Source of the DNA: Desnuesiella massiliensis
Lineage (GTDB): Bacteria > Bacillota > Clostridia > Clostridiales > Clostridiaceae
Length of the DNA: 64,000 bases
Reading direction: 5' to 3'
NCBI RefSeq assembly: GCF_001403615.1
Contig: NZ_LN879457.1
Location: forward strand, 1,664,001 to 1,728,000
In this document: one piece after another, positions 42,805-51,919 of the stretch
Position numbering within the stretch: the first letter of the stretch is position 1
How the letters are laid out: the number at the start of each line of letters is the position of its first letter
Program-made: the position numbers and the translations under genes
The notes under the pieces: generated by a model
The model's database searches: none
Seen by the model: only the letters and a program-made list of their open reading frames with translations
What the model was told of the DNA's origin: nothing

Positions 42805-43401
42805 ATGAATGAAAAATTTATTTTTGACTGTCTAAGTAAAGATTCACCTTTTAAAATTCGAGATGTATTAAGTTATGAAATAAGTCAAGCTTTAAAAGCT
42901 AATCGTCCTATTGTATTTCTCTGCATTGGAACAGATCGCTCTACAGGAGATAGTCTTGGTCCACTAGTAGGTGACAAATTAAAGTTTTTAATAAGAAATA
43001 AGGTGGCCCTTTATGGAAACCTTGAAAATCCCGTACATGCTAAAAATTTAAGAGATACTTTAGAAATAATTAATTCAAATTATAATGATCCATTTATTAT
43101 AGCTATAGATGCTTGTCTTGGAAATATTCAAAATGTAGGAAAGATAATGATTGAAAGAAAGCCTCTGCATCCTGGATCCGCTATGAATAAAGACCTTCCT
43201 CCTGTTGGAGATCTTAGTATTACAGGCATAGTTAACATTTCCGGTGCCTTAGAATTTATGGTACTACAAAACACTAGACTCTTTACTGTTATGCAGCTGG
43301 CAGAAACTATATCAAAGGGAATTTATCATTCTGTCTTAAAATCTATAGGTGGTAGAAAATCCTCAATACCTTCAAGTTCTGAGATAGAATTACAAAACTA
43401 A
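42805..43401 (+). CDS. yyaC: Spore protease YyaC (DUF1256)
   Basis: A 198-residue sporulation protein of the YyaC/DUF1256 family, related to the GPR-type spore protease fold. Conserved parts: IVFLCIGTDRSTGDSLGPLVG, GNLENPVHAKNL, IAIDACLG and PPVGDLSITGIVNISG. The Asp residues in GTDRSTGDSLGP are candidate active-site residues. In Bacillus the gene is forespore-expressed. Its ribosome-binding site lies in a terminator hairpin. It converges on the ykuS-like gene with stop codons overlapping by 4 bp. Confidence 0.92.
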   Translation: MNEKFIFDCLSKDSPFKIRDVLSYEISQALKANRPIVFLCIGTDRSTGDSLGPLVGDKLKFLIRNKVALYGNLENPVHAKNLRDTLEIINSNYNDPFIIAIDACLGNIQNVGKIMIERKPLHPGSAMNKDLPPVGDLSITGIVNISGALEFMVLQNTRLFTVMQLAETISKGIYHSVLKSIGGRKSSIPSSSEIELQN

Positions 43402-43649
43402 AATATAGAATTGTAAACCCTACTATTTATAATATATTCTATATCATCTATGCTTTTACTTCCACAATCTATGATCAATGTCCCCTCTTTTTTAAAACTA
43501 TTTTGAAGGTTTGATATTGAACTATTATTTTCTTTTAACATACATAAAATAGCATCACAAGGTTCTGATTTGTCATTTGTTATCTCGTGACCTCTTTCTA
43601 TAAGCTGCTCCTTAATATGTTCTAAATCTTTATCTACAAATACTTTCAT
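43398..43649 (-). CDS. ykuS: YkuS family (UPF0180) protein
   Basis: An 83-residue protein, MKVFVDKDLEHIKEQLIERGHEI then CDAILCMLKENNS and GTLIIDCGSKSIDDIEYII, matching the short YkuS/UPF0180 family of unknown function. The ATG at 43649 is clear: AAAGGAGG lies just before it, in the 3' arm of a hairpin. An in-frame extension upstream runs through that hairpin and is not translated. Confidence 0.8.
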   Translation of the reverse strand: MKVFVDKDLEHIKEQLIERGHEITNDKSEPCDAILCMLKENNSSISNLQNSFKKEGTLIIDCGSKSIDDIEYIINSRVYNSIF

Positions 43650-43652
43650 AAC

Positions 43653-43695
43653 AAAACCTCCTTTTAGCAAATATTTTTGCCTTAAAGGAGGTTTT
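43653..43695 (-). terminator. Terminator hairpin carrying the ykuS-like gene's ribosome-binding site
   Basis: AAAACCTCCTTT (43653-43664) pairs with AAAGGAGGTTTT (43684-43695); GCAAA/TTTGC extends the stem inside. On the minus strand it follows the DUF4446 gene and carries the AAAGGAGG of the next gene in its 3' arm. GTATA occurs just upstream (43701-43697), repeating the design of the yyaC leader. Confidence 0.8.
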
Positions 43696-43708
43696 TTATA
43701 CAATAGAG

Positions 43709-44206
43709 CTATTTATTCATAGCTTCAGCTAACACATGCAATTCTTCTTCTGATAAATCATATCTTGAAATTCCTTTATCTATAGGCTTGGCATAGGTTG
43801 TACTCTCATTTCTTCCATAGATACCTGTTATTACTACTCCATCATTTTTATCATTTAATAAAGCAATAGAAAAGCTTAAATCACTACCTACATCATCAAA
43901 AGCCTTATATCTCATCATTGATACCTTTTGAACGCAATCTTTTACTCTCAAATCTAGCTTTTCAAAGAGTTGTTTCATTTCTAAGGTATTTTTATTTGCT
44001 TCATCCACCTTGTCCATATATCCAATTATTAATTCCTCTACATTCTTATTATTAACACCTCTCATAAACTTTCTATATCTTTTTTCAAGATTGCTAGTAC
44101 TTCTAAATAATACTGCTATTAAAATTAATAAGATTATAATAATAACTATTAGGCCAAGGATTAGATAAGGTTGAAATTTTACTATTATATCATATATATT
44201 CTGCAA
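43709..44206 (-). CDS. DUF4446 family membrane-anchored protein
   Basis: A 165-residue protein with one N-terminal transmembrane helix (LILGLIVIIIILLILIAVLF), a coiled-coil region (residues about 40-90) and a soluble C-terminal domain including MRYKAFDDVGSDLSFSIALLNDKNDGVV, the DUF4446 hallmark. Function unknown; it regularly follows parA-parB near the origin in clostridia. The start appears to be a TTG at 44206 behind AGGGGA; no in-frame ATG is nearby. Confidence 0.85.
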   Translation of the reverse strand: MQNIYDIIVKFQPYLILGLIVIIIILLILIAVLFRSTSNLEKRYRKFMRGVNNKNVEELIIGYMDKVDEANKNTLEMKQLFEKLDLRVKDCVQKVSMMRYKAFDDVGSDLSFSIALLNDKNDGVVITGIYGRNESTTYAKPIDKGISRYDLSEEELHVLAEAMNK

Positions 44207-44244
44207 TTTACTTTTATTCCCCTCTCTATTATACTGAATACAAA

Positions 44245-44260
44245 TGTTTCACGTGAAACA
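44245..44260. promoter_or_regulatory. parS centromere site 1
   Basis: A perfect 16-bp palindrome TGTTTCACGTGAAACA, the universal parS sequence bound by ParB to organise and segregate the origin. It lies one base beyond the parB stop codon. Confidence 0.98.
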
Positions 44261-44261
44261 T

Positions 44262-45107
44262 TTACAAATTTATTATATCTAAAATACGTTGTAGGTCATC
44301 ATTAGAATAATATTCTATTTCAATTTTACCTCTATTCTTCTTTGCATTAATCACTACCTTAGTACCAAAATGGTTTTCTAGCTTTGACTTTACATCATTT
44401 AAATAAGGTTGTGTTTCTACTTTCTTCTTATCTTCTTTACTTTGGGGATTTAATAAATTTTTTATAACTCTTTCAGTGTCCCTAACGCTTAAATTCTCAT
44501 CTATTATTTTTTTGCATATTTCATGCTGCATATTTAAATTTGGTAATGCTAGCAAAGCTCTGCCATGGCCCTCTGTAATTATTCCTTCTATTAAAAATTG
44601 TTGAACCATTTCATCTAAATTTAATAACCTTAAGGTATTAGTAATGGCAACTCTTGATTTTCCAATCTTAGTGCTTAGTTCCTCTTGAGTTAAATCAAAA
44701 TCCTCAAGTAATTTCTTATAAGCTTTAGCTTCCTCTATAGGATTTAAATCTTCCCTTTGTATATTTTCTATAAGTGATATCTCCAAAACTTGCTTATCTG
44801 TTAATTCCATTACTATAGCGGGTATCTCTTTTATTCCAATTTCTTTGGCTGCTCTCCATCTTCTTTCTCCAGCTACAATAACATAACTTTCATTCTGCTT
44901 TTTTAATATTAAGGGCTGAATAATTCCATGTTCTTTTATAGAATTTGCTAAGTTCATTATTTTTTCCTTATCAAACTCTTTTCTTGGTTGATCCACATTA
45001 GGCTTAATCAAATTTATAGAAATTAAGTTTCCTTTTGTTTCTTCACTTTTCTCTTCTTCTGGAATTAATGCCCCTAACCCCTTTCCAAGTCCAAATTTTT
45101 TACTCAA
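44262..45107 (-). CDS. parB: Chromosome partitioning protein ParB (Spo0J)
   Basis: A 281-residue CTP-dependent DNA clamp. N-terminal GLGKGLGALIPEE (the ParA-stimulating region); CTP-binding core with VDQPRKEFD, VAGERRWRAAKE and LIENIQREDLNPIEEA; central helix-turn-helix for parS (TQEELSTKIGKSRVAITNTLRL); C-terminal dimerisation domain. It starts with TTG behind CAGGAGTGA, overlapping the end of parA, and two parS sites are close by. In sporulating cells ParB also affects origin positioning and commitment to sporulation. Confidence 0.97.
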   Translation of the reverse strand: MSKKFGLGKGLGALIPEEEKSEETKGNLISINLIKPNVDQPRKEFDKEKIMNLANSIKEHGIIQPLILKKQNESYVIVAGERRWRAAKEIGIKEIPAIVMELTDKQVLEISLIENIQREDLNPIEEAKAYKKLLEDFDLTQEELSTKIGKSRVAITNTLRLLNLDEMVQQFLIEGIITEGHGRALLALPNLNMQHEICKKIIDENLSVRDTERVIKNLLNPQSKEDKKKVETQPYLNDVKSKLENHFGTKVVINAKKNRGKIEIEYYSNDDLQRILDIINL

Positions 45108-45114
45108 TGCAATC

Positions 45115-45879
45115 TCACTCCTGTCTCTTTAAAAATTCTTTATATAATTCTTCATAAGCTTCCGCACCTTTGCATCTATCATCATATAGCATAATAGGTA
45201 GTCCAAAACTTGGTGCCTCCGCTAATCGTATATTTCTTGGGATGGTAGTTTCATATACTTTATCCTTAAAATACTTTTTCACTTCAGAAACAACTTCGTT
45301 TGACAAATTAGTTCTGCCGTCATACATACTCATTATTACTCCCTCAATATCCAAATCCTTATTGAGAGACTTTTTTACCAGCTGAACTGTGTTAACTAGT
45401 TGTCCTACTCCTTCTAATGCATAAAATTCGCACTGTATAGGTATAAGTACCGAATTGGAGGCAGTTAAAGCATTAATTGTTAAAAATCCTAAGGATGGAG
45501 GACAATCAATAAAAACAAAGTCAAACTTATCTCTTATGTCAGCAAGTTTTTTCTTTAAAATATTCTCTCTATTCTTTCTTTCAATAAGTTCAACTTCTGC
45601 TCCAGCTAACTCCATAGTAGATGGCGCTATGTATAATCCCTTTACAAGCTCAGATTCTATTATAACTTCTTCCAAAGGAACATCTGAGGTTAATACATCA
45701 TATATAGAATTCTGCAAGCTTTTTTTGTCAATTCCTAGTCCACTAGTTGTATTACCTTGTGGATCAATATCTAAAGCAAGCACCTTGTATCCTTCTAAAG
45801 CTAAATAAGCGCATAGATTAATATTAGTAGTAGTCTTTCCAACTCCACCCTTTTGATTAAAAATGCATATAATTTTCAT
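45115..45879 (-). CDS. parA: Chromosome partitioning ATPase ParA (Soj)
   Basis: A 254-residue deviant-Walker ATPase. Motifs are FNQKGGVGKTTTNINL (signature Lys and P-loop), LALDIDPQGNTTSGLG, and FIDCPPSLGFLTINAL. It moves ParB-bound origins and, in Bacillus, regulates DnaA. Its start ATG has no strong ribosome-binding site (only GAATTAGAG upstream), which is unusual among its neighbours. Overlaps or adjoins parB, hence an operon. Confidence 0.97.
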   Translation of the reverse strand: MKIICIFNQKGGVGKTTTNINLCAYLALEGYKVLALDIDPQGNTTSGLGIDKKSLQNSIYDVLTSDVPLEEVIIESELVKGLYIAPSTMELAGAEVELIERKNRENILKKKLADIRDKFDFVFIDCPPSLGFLTINALTASNSVLIPIQCEFYALEGVGQLVNTVQLVKKSLNKDLDIEGVIMSMYDGRTNLSNEVVSEVKKYFKDKVYETTIPRNIRLAEAPSFGLPIMLYDDRCKGAEAYEELYKEFLKRQE

Positions 45880-46114
45880 AGTGTACTCTAATTCATAATT
45901 GACTTAGTAAAAATTAGAGTGTTCCACCTCCTTCCACATAAAGCATCTTCCTTAAATAACTGATAACTATATTCATATATAATATATTTTAGTAGTTGCT
46001 TTTTTAAGATGCCTAATAATATTATATCTTTATATAGAGCATAATTAAAGTGAAAAATATTGAAATTTAAAAAGTTATATGAATATTATCGTTTTTTTAC
46101 TTTTATTTTTAAAA

Positions 46115-46154
46115 AGTGCAAAATAAAAAGCACATAGAAAGTTTCCATGCACTT
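46115..46154 (-). terminator. Terminator of noc
   Basis: On the minus strand AAGTGCATGGAAA folds back on TTTCTATGTGCTT (46154-46128) with three wobble pairs, followed by TTTATTTTGC. It lies past the noc stop codon and parS site 2. Confidence 0.6.
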
Positions 46155-46184
46155 TAAAATAAATAATATTGCTATATTATTAAA

Positions 46185-46200
46185 TGTTTCACGTGAAACA
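46185..46200. promoter_or_regulatory. parS centromere site 2
   Basis: Second exact copy of TGTTTCACGTGAAACA, three bases beyond the noc stop codon. The two sites lie 1.94 kb apart, flanking parAB. Confidence 0.98.
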
Positions 46201-46203
46201 TAT

Positions 46204-46983
46204 TTACTTTTTAGGTATAGTTATAGTAACCTGAATTGAATCTTCCAAATCCTTAGAATTATACTGAGCACTAATTCCATACTTATCAAAAACCTGCTTT
46301 ATGGTATTTATATATACCTTAGGTGAAAAAATACCCTTAATTCTTTTTTTGCCATCTGCAGCAACTTCATCCTTGCTTAACCTTAATAATTCTTTTTCTA
46401 CAAGTTCCTCAGTTTTTTTAACATTTAAAGATTTTTTAATTACTACTTCTAATATTTTAATTTGTAAAGCTTCATCAGGAAGTTTCAATAAAGCTCTAGC
46501 ATGCCTTTCAGTTAATTTGTTCTCTAATAATTTTGTTCTTACCTCATGAGATAGCTTTAGCAATCTCAACTTATTAGCGATAGTGGATTGTTTCTTTCCA
46601 ATTACTTCTGCTAACTGCTCTTGCGTATAGCCATGTTCTTTTATTAAGTTAAAATAGGCTTCAGCCTCTTCCATATAATTCAAATCTTCTCTTTGCAGGT
46701 TTTCCAGTAAAGCTATAGCTGCGGACTCTTTATCTGTTATATCCACTATTATAGCTGGCACCTCTTTTAATCCTAACTTTTTTGCAGCTCTGAGTCTTCT
46801 TTCCCCTGCTACTAGTTCATATCTCTCATTACTCATTCTTCTTACAGATAAAGGTTGAATTATTCCATAAGCTTTTATAGATTGCGCTAACTCATCTATA
46901 GCTTCCTCATCAAAAAACTTTCTTGGTTGATATAAATTTGGAAGTATCATATCTGGAGCTATGTAAGTTATACTTTCTTGCAT
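46204..46983 (-). CDS. noc: Nucleoid occlusion protein Noc (ParB paralogue)
   Basis: A 259-residue ParB-family protein. It has LYQPRKFFDEEAI, VAGERRLRAAKKLG, LLENLQREDLNYMEEAEAY and the helix-turn-helix YTQEQLAEVIGKKQSTIANKLRLL. Position next to rsmG and separation from parAB mark it as Noc, which prevents division over the nucleoid in Bacillus. The ATG at 46983 is preferred over the one four codons earlier, which abuts the ribosome-binding site. No typical Noc-binding palindrome was noticed in this window. Confidence 0.9.
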   Translation of the reverse strand: MQESITYIAPDMILPNLYQPRKFFDEEAIDELAQSIKAYGIIQPLSVRRMSNERYELVAGERRLRAAKKLGLKEVPAIIVDITDKESAAIALLENLQREDLNYMEEAEAYFNLIKEHGYTQEQLAEVIGKKQSTIANKLRLLKLSHEVRTKLLENKLTERHARALLKLPDEALQIKILEVVIKKSLNVKKTEELVEKELLRLSKDEVAADGKKRIKGIFSPKVYINTIKQVFDKYGISAQYNSKDLEDSIQVTITIPKK

Positions 46984-47105
46984 ATATACTACCATCCCTT
47001 ACTCAATTTCCTTTTATTAACAATTCTCTATAAGTAGTAAAATTCCTCTTTTTTTATACAAAAATCATACTACAAATTATATCATAAAATTACAGATATT
47101 AAAAT

Positions 47106-47825
47106 TTATTTAATAGGCTTTTTAGTAATGGTACCTGCTTTCCTTGGATATACATCTGGTGACTTTTTTATTTTTTCCACTATGACTAAATTATGCTTTA
47201 AATCGCTATCTTCAATATCTACCTTAATCACATCAAGCAACTTACCACCTAGAATTGCTATGGCATTTTTAGCATCAGATAATTCGTCTTCCACCGCAGG
47301 ACCTTTTAAAGCAACAAAATGTCCACCTACCTTAACATAAGGTAAACAAAACTCAGATAGCACACTCATATTTGCAACAGCTCTTGAGGTAGCAATATCA
47401 AAATTTTCTCTATAGCCATTTTTTCTTGCTAAGTCCTCAGCCCTACCATGAATAGTGCTAAAATTTTTCAAATAAAGCTTATTTATAATATCATTTAAAA
47501 AATTTATTCTCTTATTTAAGGAATCTAGTAGAGTTATATGCAAGTCTTCCTTCATTATGCCCAAAGGTATTCCCGGAAAACCTGCTCCTGTTCCTACATC
47601 GATTATAGATTTTTCTTTTAAAAATTCATTAAACTTGAATGCTTTAATGCAATCTATAAAATGCTTTTTAATTATTTCTTCATCTTCAGTAATAGCTGTA
47701 AGATTAATTTTTTCATTCCACTCTTTTAGTAAATCCTTATATAAAATAAACTTATTATATTTATCTTCGTTGAATTGGACTCCTACATCCTTAGAGGCTT
47801 TTTCAAGTAAATCATAGTAAATCAT
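47106..47825 (-). CDS. rsmG: 16S rRNA (guanine-527-N7)-methyltransferase RsmG
   Basis: A 239-residue SAM-dependent methyltransferase that modifies G527 of 16S rRNA. The SAM-binding motif is IDVGTGAGFPGIPLGIMKE; ATSRAVANMSVLSEFCLPYVK and GGHFVALKGP are also typical. The ATG at 47825 follows TTGGAGG; an in-frame N-terminal extension lacks a ribosome-binding site. 13 bp after mnmG, in the mnmE-mnmG-rsmG operon. Confidence 0.96.
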   Translation of the reverse strand: MIYYDLLEKASKDVGVQFNEDKYNKFILYKDLLKEWNEKINLTAITEDEEIIKKHFIDCIKAFKFNEFLKEKSIIDVGTGAGFPGIPLGIMKEDLHITLLDSLNKRINFLNDIINKLYLKNFSTIHGRAEDLARKNGYRENFDIATSRAVANMSVLSEFCLPYVKVGGHFVALKGPAVEDELSDAKNAIAILGGKLLDVIKVDIEDSDLKHNLVIVEKIKKSPDVYPRKAGTITKKPIK

Positions 47826-47838
47826 TTTTTCCTCCAAC

Positions 47839-49719
47839 TTAATCTTCTTTTTTATATTTATGTTCAAGATATATTAATAAAACAGATATATCTGCTGGTG
47901 ATACTCCAGATATTCTAGAGGCCTGACCGAGACTTATAGGTCTTATATTATTTAATTTTTGTATAGCTTCTATCCTTAATCCCTTTACTTCATTATAATC
48001 TAAATTCTCAGGGATTAGTTTCTTTTCAAACTTTTTAAATTGATTTACTTGCTCCATTTGTTTTTCTATATATCCCTCATATTTCGATATAATGTTAACT
48101 TGTTCTTGTACATCCAATGGTAAATCTGTTCTTTCAGAATCTAATTCCTTAGTATTAAAATAATCTAATTCTGGTCTCTTTATTAATTCGTAGAAACTAA
48201 TAGGTTTCTTTAGCTCTGCAGAATTTAAATTAAGAAGAAATTCATTAATTTCTTTTTTATTAGTTATTTGAAGACTCTTGATCCTTTCAACTTCATTCTC
48301 AATTAATTCTTTTCTTTTTTTGTATCTATTATATCTTTCTTGTGAAACTAATCCTATGTCATATCCAATATCTGTCAACCTCAAATCTGCATTATCTTGT
48401 CTTAATATAAGTCTATACTCTGCTCTGGAAGTCATCATCCTGTAGGGCTCATTAGTCCCTTTAGTTACCAAATCATCTATAAGCACACCAATATATCCAT
48501 CAGATCTTGTTAATATTACTGGCTCTTTTTCTTGTACCATTAAAGCTGCATTAATTCCTGCAATAATTCCTTGTGCTGCAGCTTCTTCGTAACCTGAAGT
48601 ACCATTTAGTTGACCCGCTCCAAATAATCCATTAACTTTTTTAAGCTCTAATGAAGGTTTTAATTCTAAAGGATCTATGCTGTCATATTCTATAGCATAG
48701 CCCGTTCTCATAACTTCTACCTCCTCTAGTCCTGTAACAGTTTTTATCATGGCTATTTGGACATCCTCTGGCAAGGAACTAGACAGCCCTTGAACATACA
48801 TTTCCTCTGTATCCTCTCCTTCAGGCTCTACAAAGATTTGATGCTGAATTTTATCTGGAAATCTCATTATTTTATCTTCTATGGAAGGACAATACCTTGG
48901 TCCTACTCCTTCTATAGATCCATTATACATAGGAGATCTATGAATATTTTCCCTTATTATATTATGGGTGTTTTCATTAGTATAAGTTAAATAGCATGAA
49001 ACCTGTTCTCTATCTATATTATCGCTCATAAAGGAGAATGGAATTATTTTTTCATCTCCCTTTTGCTCTGTCATCTTGCCAAAATCTACGGAACCTCTAT
49101 TAACCCTAGCTGGAGTACCTGTCTTAAATCTTCTTAAGTTAAAACCTAACTTTAATAAACAATCAGTTAATTCCATTGAAGGAGCTAAACCATTAGGTCC
49201 ACCACTGTAATTAACATCTCCCATTATTATTCTGCCTCTTAAATATACTCCTGTAGCTATAACAATAGTTTTCGCTGTAAAATATGCTCCTGTCCTTGCA
49301 ACAATTCCTTTAACTCTTCCAGCTTCTACCTCTATATCTACAACCTCTACCTGTTTAACATCTAAATTTTCTTGTAGCTCTAATACATGTTTCATTCTTT
49401 CTTGATATTTCTTCTTATCAGCTTGAGCTCTTAATGAATGTACAGCTGGTCCCTTAGATGTATTTAACATTCTTGATTGTATAAAGGTATGGTCTATATT
49501 TATAGCCATCTCTCCACCTAAGGCATCTATCTCTTTGACTAAATGTCCTTTTGCAGTTCCTCCAATATTAGGATTACAAGGCATTAATGCTATACTATCT
49601 AAGTTCATAGTAGCCATTAGTGTTTTGCATCCCATTCTTGCAGCAGCTAAGGCTGCTTCGCAACCAGCATGCCCTCCACCTATAACAACTACATCATATT
49701 CCCCTCTTAGGTATTTCAT
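47839..49719 (-). CDS. mnmG: tRNA uridine-34 5-carboxymethylaminomethyl modification enzyme MnmG
   Basis: A 626-residue FAD-dependent enzyme that works with MnmE to modify U34 of tRNAs. FAD-binding motif VVVIGGGHAGCEAALAAAR; CNPNIGGTAKGHLVKEIDALGG; GVYLRGRIIMG; PARVNRG; GLFGAGQLNGTSGYEEAAAQG; and C-terminal SRISGVSPADISVLLIYLE. I use the ATG at 49719, six bases after AGGTG; the GTG three codons earlier overlaps that site. Also called GidA. Confidence 0.97.
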   Translation of the reverse strand: MKYLRGEYDVVVIGGGHAGCEAALAAARMGCKTLMATMNLDSIALMPCNPNIGGTAKGHLVKEIDALGGEMAINIDHTFIQSRMLNTSKGPAVHSLRAQADKKKYQERMKHVLELQENLDVKQVEVVDIEVEAGRVKGIVARTGAYFTAKTIVIATGVYLRGRIIMGDVNYSGGPNGLAPSMELTDCLLKLGFNLRRFKTGTPARVNRGSVDFGKMTEQKGDEKIIPFSFMSDNIDREQVSCYLTYTNENTHNIIRENIHRSPMYNGSIEGVGPRYCPSIEDKIMRFPDKIQHQIFVEPEGEDTEEMYVQGLSSSLPEDVQIAMIKTVTGLEEVEVMRTGYAIEYDSIDPLELKPSLELKKVNGLFGAGQLNGTSGYEEAAAQGIIAGINAALMVQEKEPVILTRSDGYIGVLIDDLVTKGTNEPYRMMTSRAEYRLILRQDNADLRLTDIGYDIGLVSQERYNRYKKRKELIENEVERIKSLQITNKKEINEFLLNLNSAELKKPISFYELIKRPELDYFNTKELDSERTDLPLDVQEQVNIISKYEGYIEKQMEQVNQFKKFEKKLIPENLDYNEVKGLRIEAIQKLNNIRPISLGQASRISGVSPADISVLLIYLEHKYKKED

Positions 49720-49728
49720 AGTATACAC

Positions 49729-51102
49729 CTACTTTCCAATACAAAATTCTGAAAATATTTTATCTATTATATCTTCATCTAAAGTTTCCCCAGTGATTTC
49801 TCCTAAATGAATCCAAGCACTTCTTACGTCTATAGAAGCAAGATCAATGGATATACCACTAGTCAAGGTATATAAGGCAGCTGCACATCTTTCTTTAGCT
49901 CTATACAAAGCTTCCTTATGTCTTGAATTCGTTATTATAACTTCAGTAGTCTTTATTTCCCCTGAGAAAAATAAATCCTTTACTTTTAATTTTAACTGTT
50001 CTATTCCAATACCAGTTTTAGCAGAAATCTCAATAATATTCTTTAAATCCTTTATGCTCTCATTCTGTAGTTTTCTGATTAAATCCGTCTTATTAAGTAA
50101 AACTATATATTTTTTATCTTTAATATATTCTATAATTTCTTTATCTTCCGAATCTAACTCCCTACTTAAATCTAACATAAGAATAATTAAATCTGCTTCA
50201 TTAATTTTTTCTTTAGATTTTTCAACCCCTATCTTTTCTACTACATCTTCCGTCTCTCTTATTCCCGCTGTATCTACTATCTTTACAGGAATTCCATCAA
50301 GATTTATATATTCTTCAATTACATCTCTAGTAGTACCAGGTACATCTGTTACAATTGCTCTTTTTTCCATTAGCAATGCATTTAAAAGAGAAGATTTACC
50401 AACATTTGGTTTTCCTATAATAACTATATTTAACCCTTCTCTTAGTATTTTCCCCTCATTAGCTGTATTTAAAAGATGTTCTATATCTTTTAATATTTCT
50501 TCTAAATTATTTATTACTCTGTTGGATGTAATTTCTTCTAGATCCTCTTCAGGAAAGTCTACAGTAGCTTCTATATGAGCAATTGTCCCCAATAATTTAT
50601 TTCTTAAAGAATTTATTTCCTTGGAAATTCTGCCTTCACTTTGCATTAACGCTGATTTCATGGACAACTCGGTCTTTGCTCTTATAAGATCAATTACAGC
50701 CTCTGCTTGACTTAAATCAATCCTTCCATTTAAAAAGGCTCTCTTAGTGAATTCTCCAGGCTCAGCTATCCTTGCTCCAGCCTTTATAGTTTGTTCTAGC
50801 ACCCTATTGGTAGATATAATTCCACCATGACAATTTATTTCAACAGAATCCTCTGCAGTAAAACTTTTTGGCCCTTTCATATAGCTTACTAATACTTCAT
50901 CTATTTTTTCTGAGGTTTCTTTATCAATTATATGCCCGTACCTCATAGTATAAGGTTTTATGTCCTTTAAATCTCGATGATCTTTTCCAGTAAATATTGA
51001 GCTAACTATATTTAATGCATTACTACCTGATACTCTGATTATGGATATTCCACTTTCCCCTACAGCTGTAGCGATAGCAGCTATAGTATCAAATTCCTTC
51101 AT
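49729..51102 (-). CDS. mnmE: tRNA modification GTPase MnmE
   Basis: A 457-residue GTPase. The N-terminal tetrahydrofolate-binding domain starts MKEFDTIAAIATAVGESGISIIRVSG. The G domain has GKPNVGKSSLLNAL, DVPGTTRD, DTAGIRE and NKTD. The C-terminus ends CIGK, the diagnostic CxGK motif. It forms a complex with MnmG. The ATG follows AAGGAGG. Also called TrmE. Confidence 0.97.
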   Translation of the reverse strand: MKEFDTIAAIATAVGESGISIIRVSGSNALNIVSSIFTGKDHRDLKDIKPYTMRYGHIIDKETSEKIDEVLVSYMKGPKSFTAEDSVEINCHGGIISTNRVLEQTIKAGARIAEPGEFTKRAFLNGRIDLSQAEAVIDLIRAKTELSMKSALMQSEGRISKEINSLRNKLLGTIAHIEATVDFPEEDLEEITSNRVINNLEEILKDIEHLLNTANEGKILREGLNIVIIGKPNVGKSSLLNALLMEKRAIVTDVPGTTRDVIEEYINLDGIPVKIVDTAGIRETEDVVEKIGVEKSKEKINEADLIILMLDLSRELDSEDKEIIEYIKDKKYIVLLNKTDLIRKLQNESIKDLKNIIEISAKTGIGIEQLKLKVKDLFFSGEIKTTEVIITNSRHKEALYRAKERCAAALYTLTSGISIDLASIDVRSAWIHLGEITGETLDEDIIDKIFSEFCIGK

Positions 51103-51209
51103 GAACTTTCCTCCTTGGATAATATTTAATAATTATTATCAATTGCATTAGTTTTTATTTTACAATATTAATATAAAAAATAAAAGTATAAATTTAAAAA
51201 GAAAGCCTT

Positions 51210-51836
51210 CTAGGCTTTCTTTAAATCTACTACAACTCTTCTAAAAGGTTCTTCTCCTTCACTATAGGTGTTTATATAAGGATGATTTTGAAGAGCTGAA
51301 TGAATTATTCTTCTTTCATAAGGATTCATAGGCTCAAGCTTAAAACTTCTTCCTGATTTTTTAACCTTATAAGCAGTCTTGTCAGCTAACCTCTTTAATG
51401 TCTCTTCTCTCTTTAATCTATAGTTCTCAGTATCAAGAATTACTCTCTTATATTCCGTTTCATGACCTTTATTAATTACAAGGCTTATTAAGTATTGTAA
51501 AGAATCCAGGGTCTCCCCCCTATATCCTATTACTAAACCCATGTTAGGACCTGCTAGAGATATATTTATAACACTATTCTCTTCTTTTATCTTTATTTCA
51601 GCTCTAATTCCCATAGCTGTTAATACATCACGCAAAAAAGTCTTAGCTTCATTTATGTAGTCCCTTTTTAATATTACTTTTACTCTTGCAGGTTTTGCTC
51701 CAATTAATTTAAATAAGCCTTTGCTACCCTCTTCTAAAACCTGAACTTCTAACCTATCTTCAGAAACATTTAACTCTCTAGCAGCATTTCTTACTGCATC
51801 CTCTACGGTCTTACCAGTCATTTCAATTATTTTCAT
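51210..51836 (-). CDS. jag: RNA-binding protein Jag (KhpB)
   Basis: A 208-residue protein with the N-terminal Jag domain (MKIIEMTGKTVEDAVRNAARELNVSEDRLEVQVLEEGSKGLFKLIGAKPARV), a KH domain with the RNA-binding loop VIGYRGETLDSLQYLI, and an R3H domain near the C-terminus (NPYERRIIHSALQ). It binds RNA with KhpA and influences cell division and sporulation in relatives. It lies downstream of yidC, separated by a terminator-like hairpin. Confidence 0.95.
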   Translation of the reverse strand: MKIIEMTGKTVEDAVRNAARELNVSEDRLEVQVLEEGSKGLFKLIGAKPARVKVILKRDYINEAKTFLRDVLTAMGIRAEIKIKEENSVINISLAGPNMGLVIGYRGETLDSLQYLISLVINKGHETEYKRVILDTENYRLKREETLKRLADKTAYKVKKSGRSFKLEPMNPYERRIIHSALQNHPYINTYSEGEEPFRRVVVDLKKA

Positions 51837-51919
51837 ACCCTATTCACCCACCTTTTTAGCAATAGATAAACTGTTCATTATTATATTATAAAGAAAAAAT
51901 CCATTCTAGATTAATTTAC

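Larger units (their letters stand above)
45880..46203. other. parA-noc intergenic region
   Basis: A 324-bp AT-rich spacer. It contains the noc terminator (46128-46154) and parS site 2 (46185-46200), and must contain the parA promoter on the minus strand, which I cannot place confidently. No reading frame with a ribosome-binding site was seen. Confidence 0.5.

Noticed and set aside
43650..43703. N-terminal extension of the ykuS-like protein
   Set aside because: It would be translated from the terminator hairpin itself; the downstream ATG has a proper ribosome-binding site and matches family length.
49847..50578. A 243-codon plus-strand frame
   Set aside because: Antisense shadow of mnmE, whose motifs are fully intact on the other strand; low-complexity Ser/Ile-rich translation.
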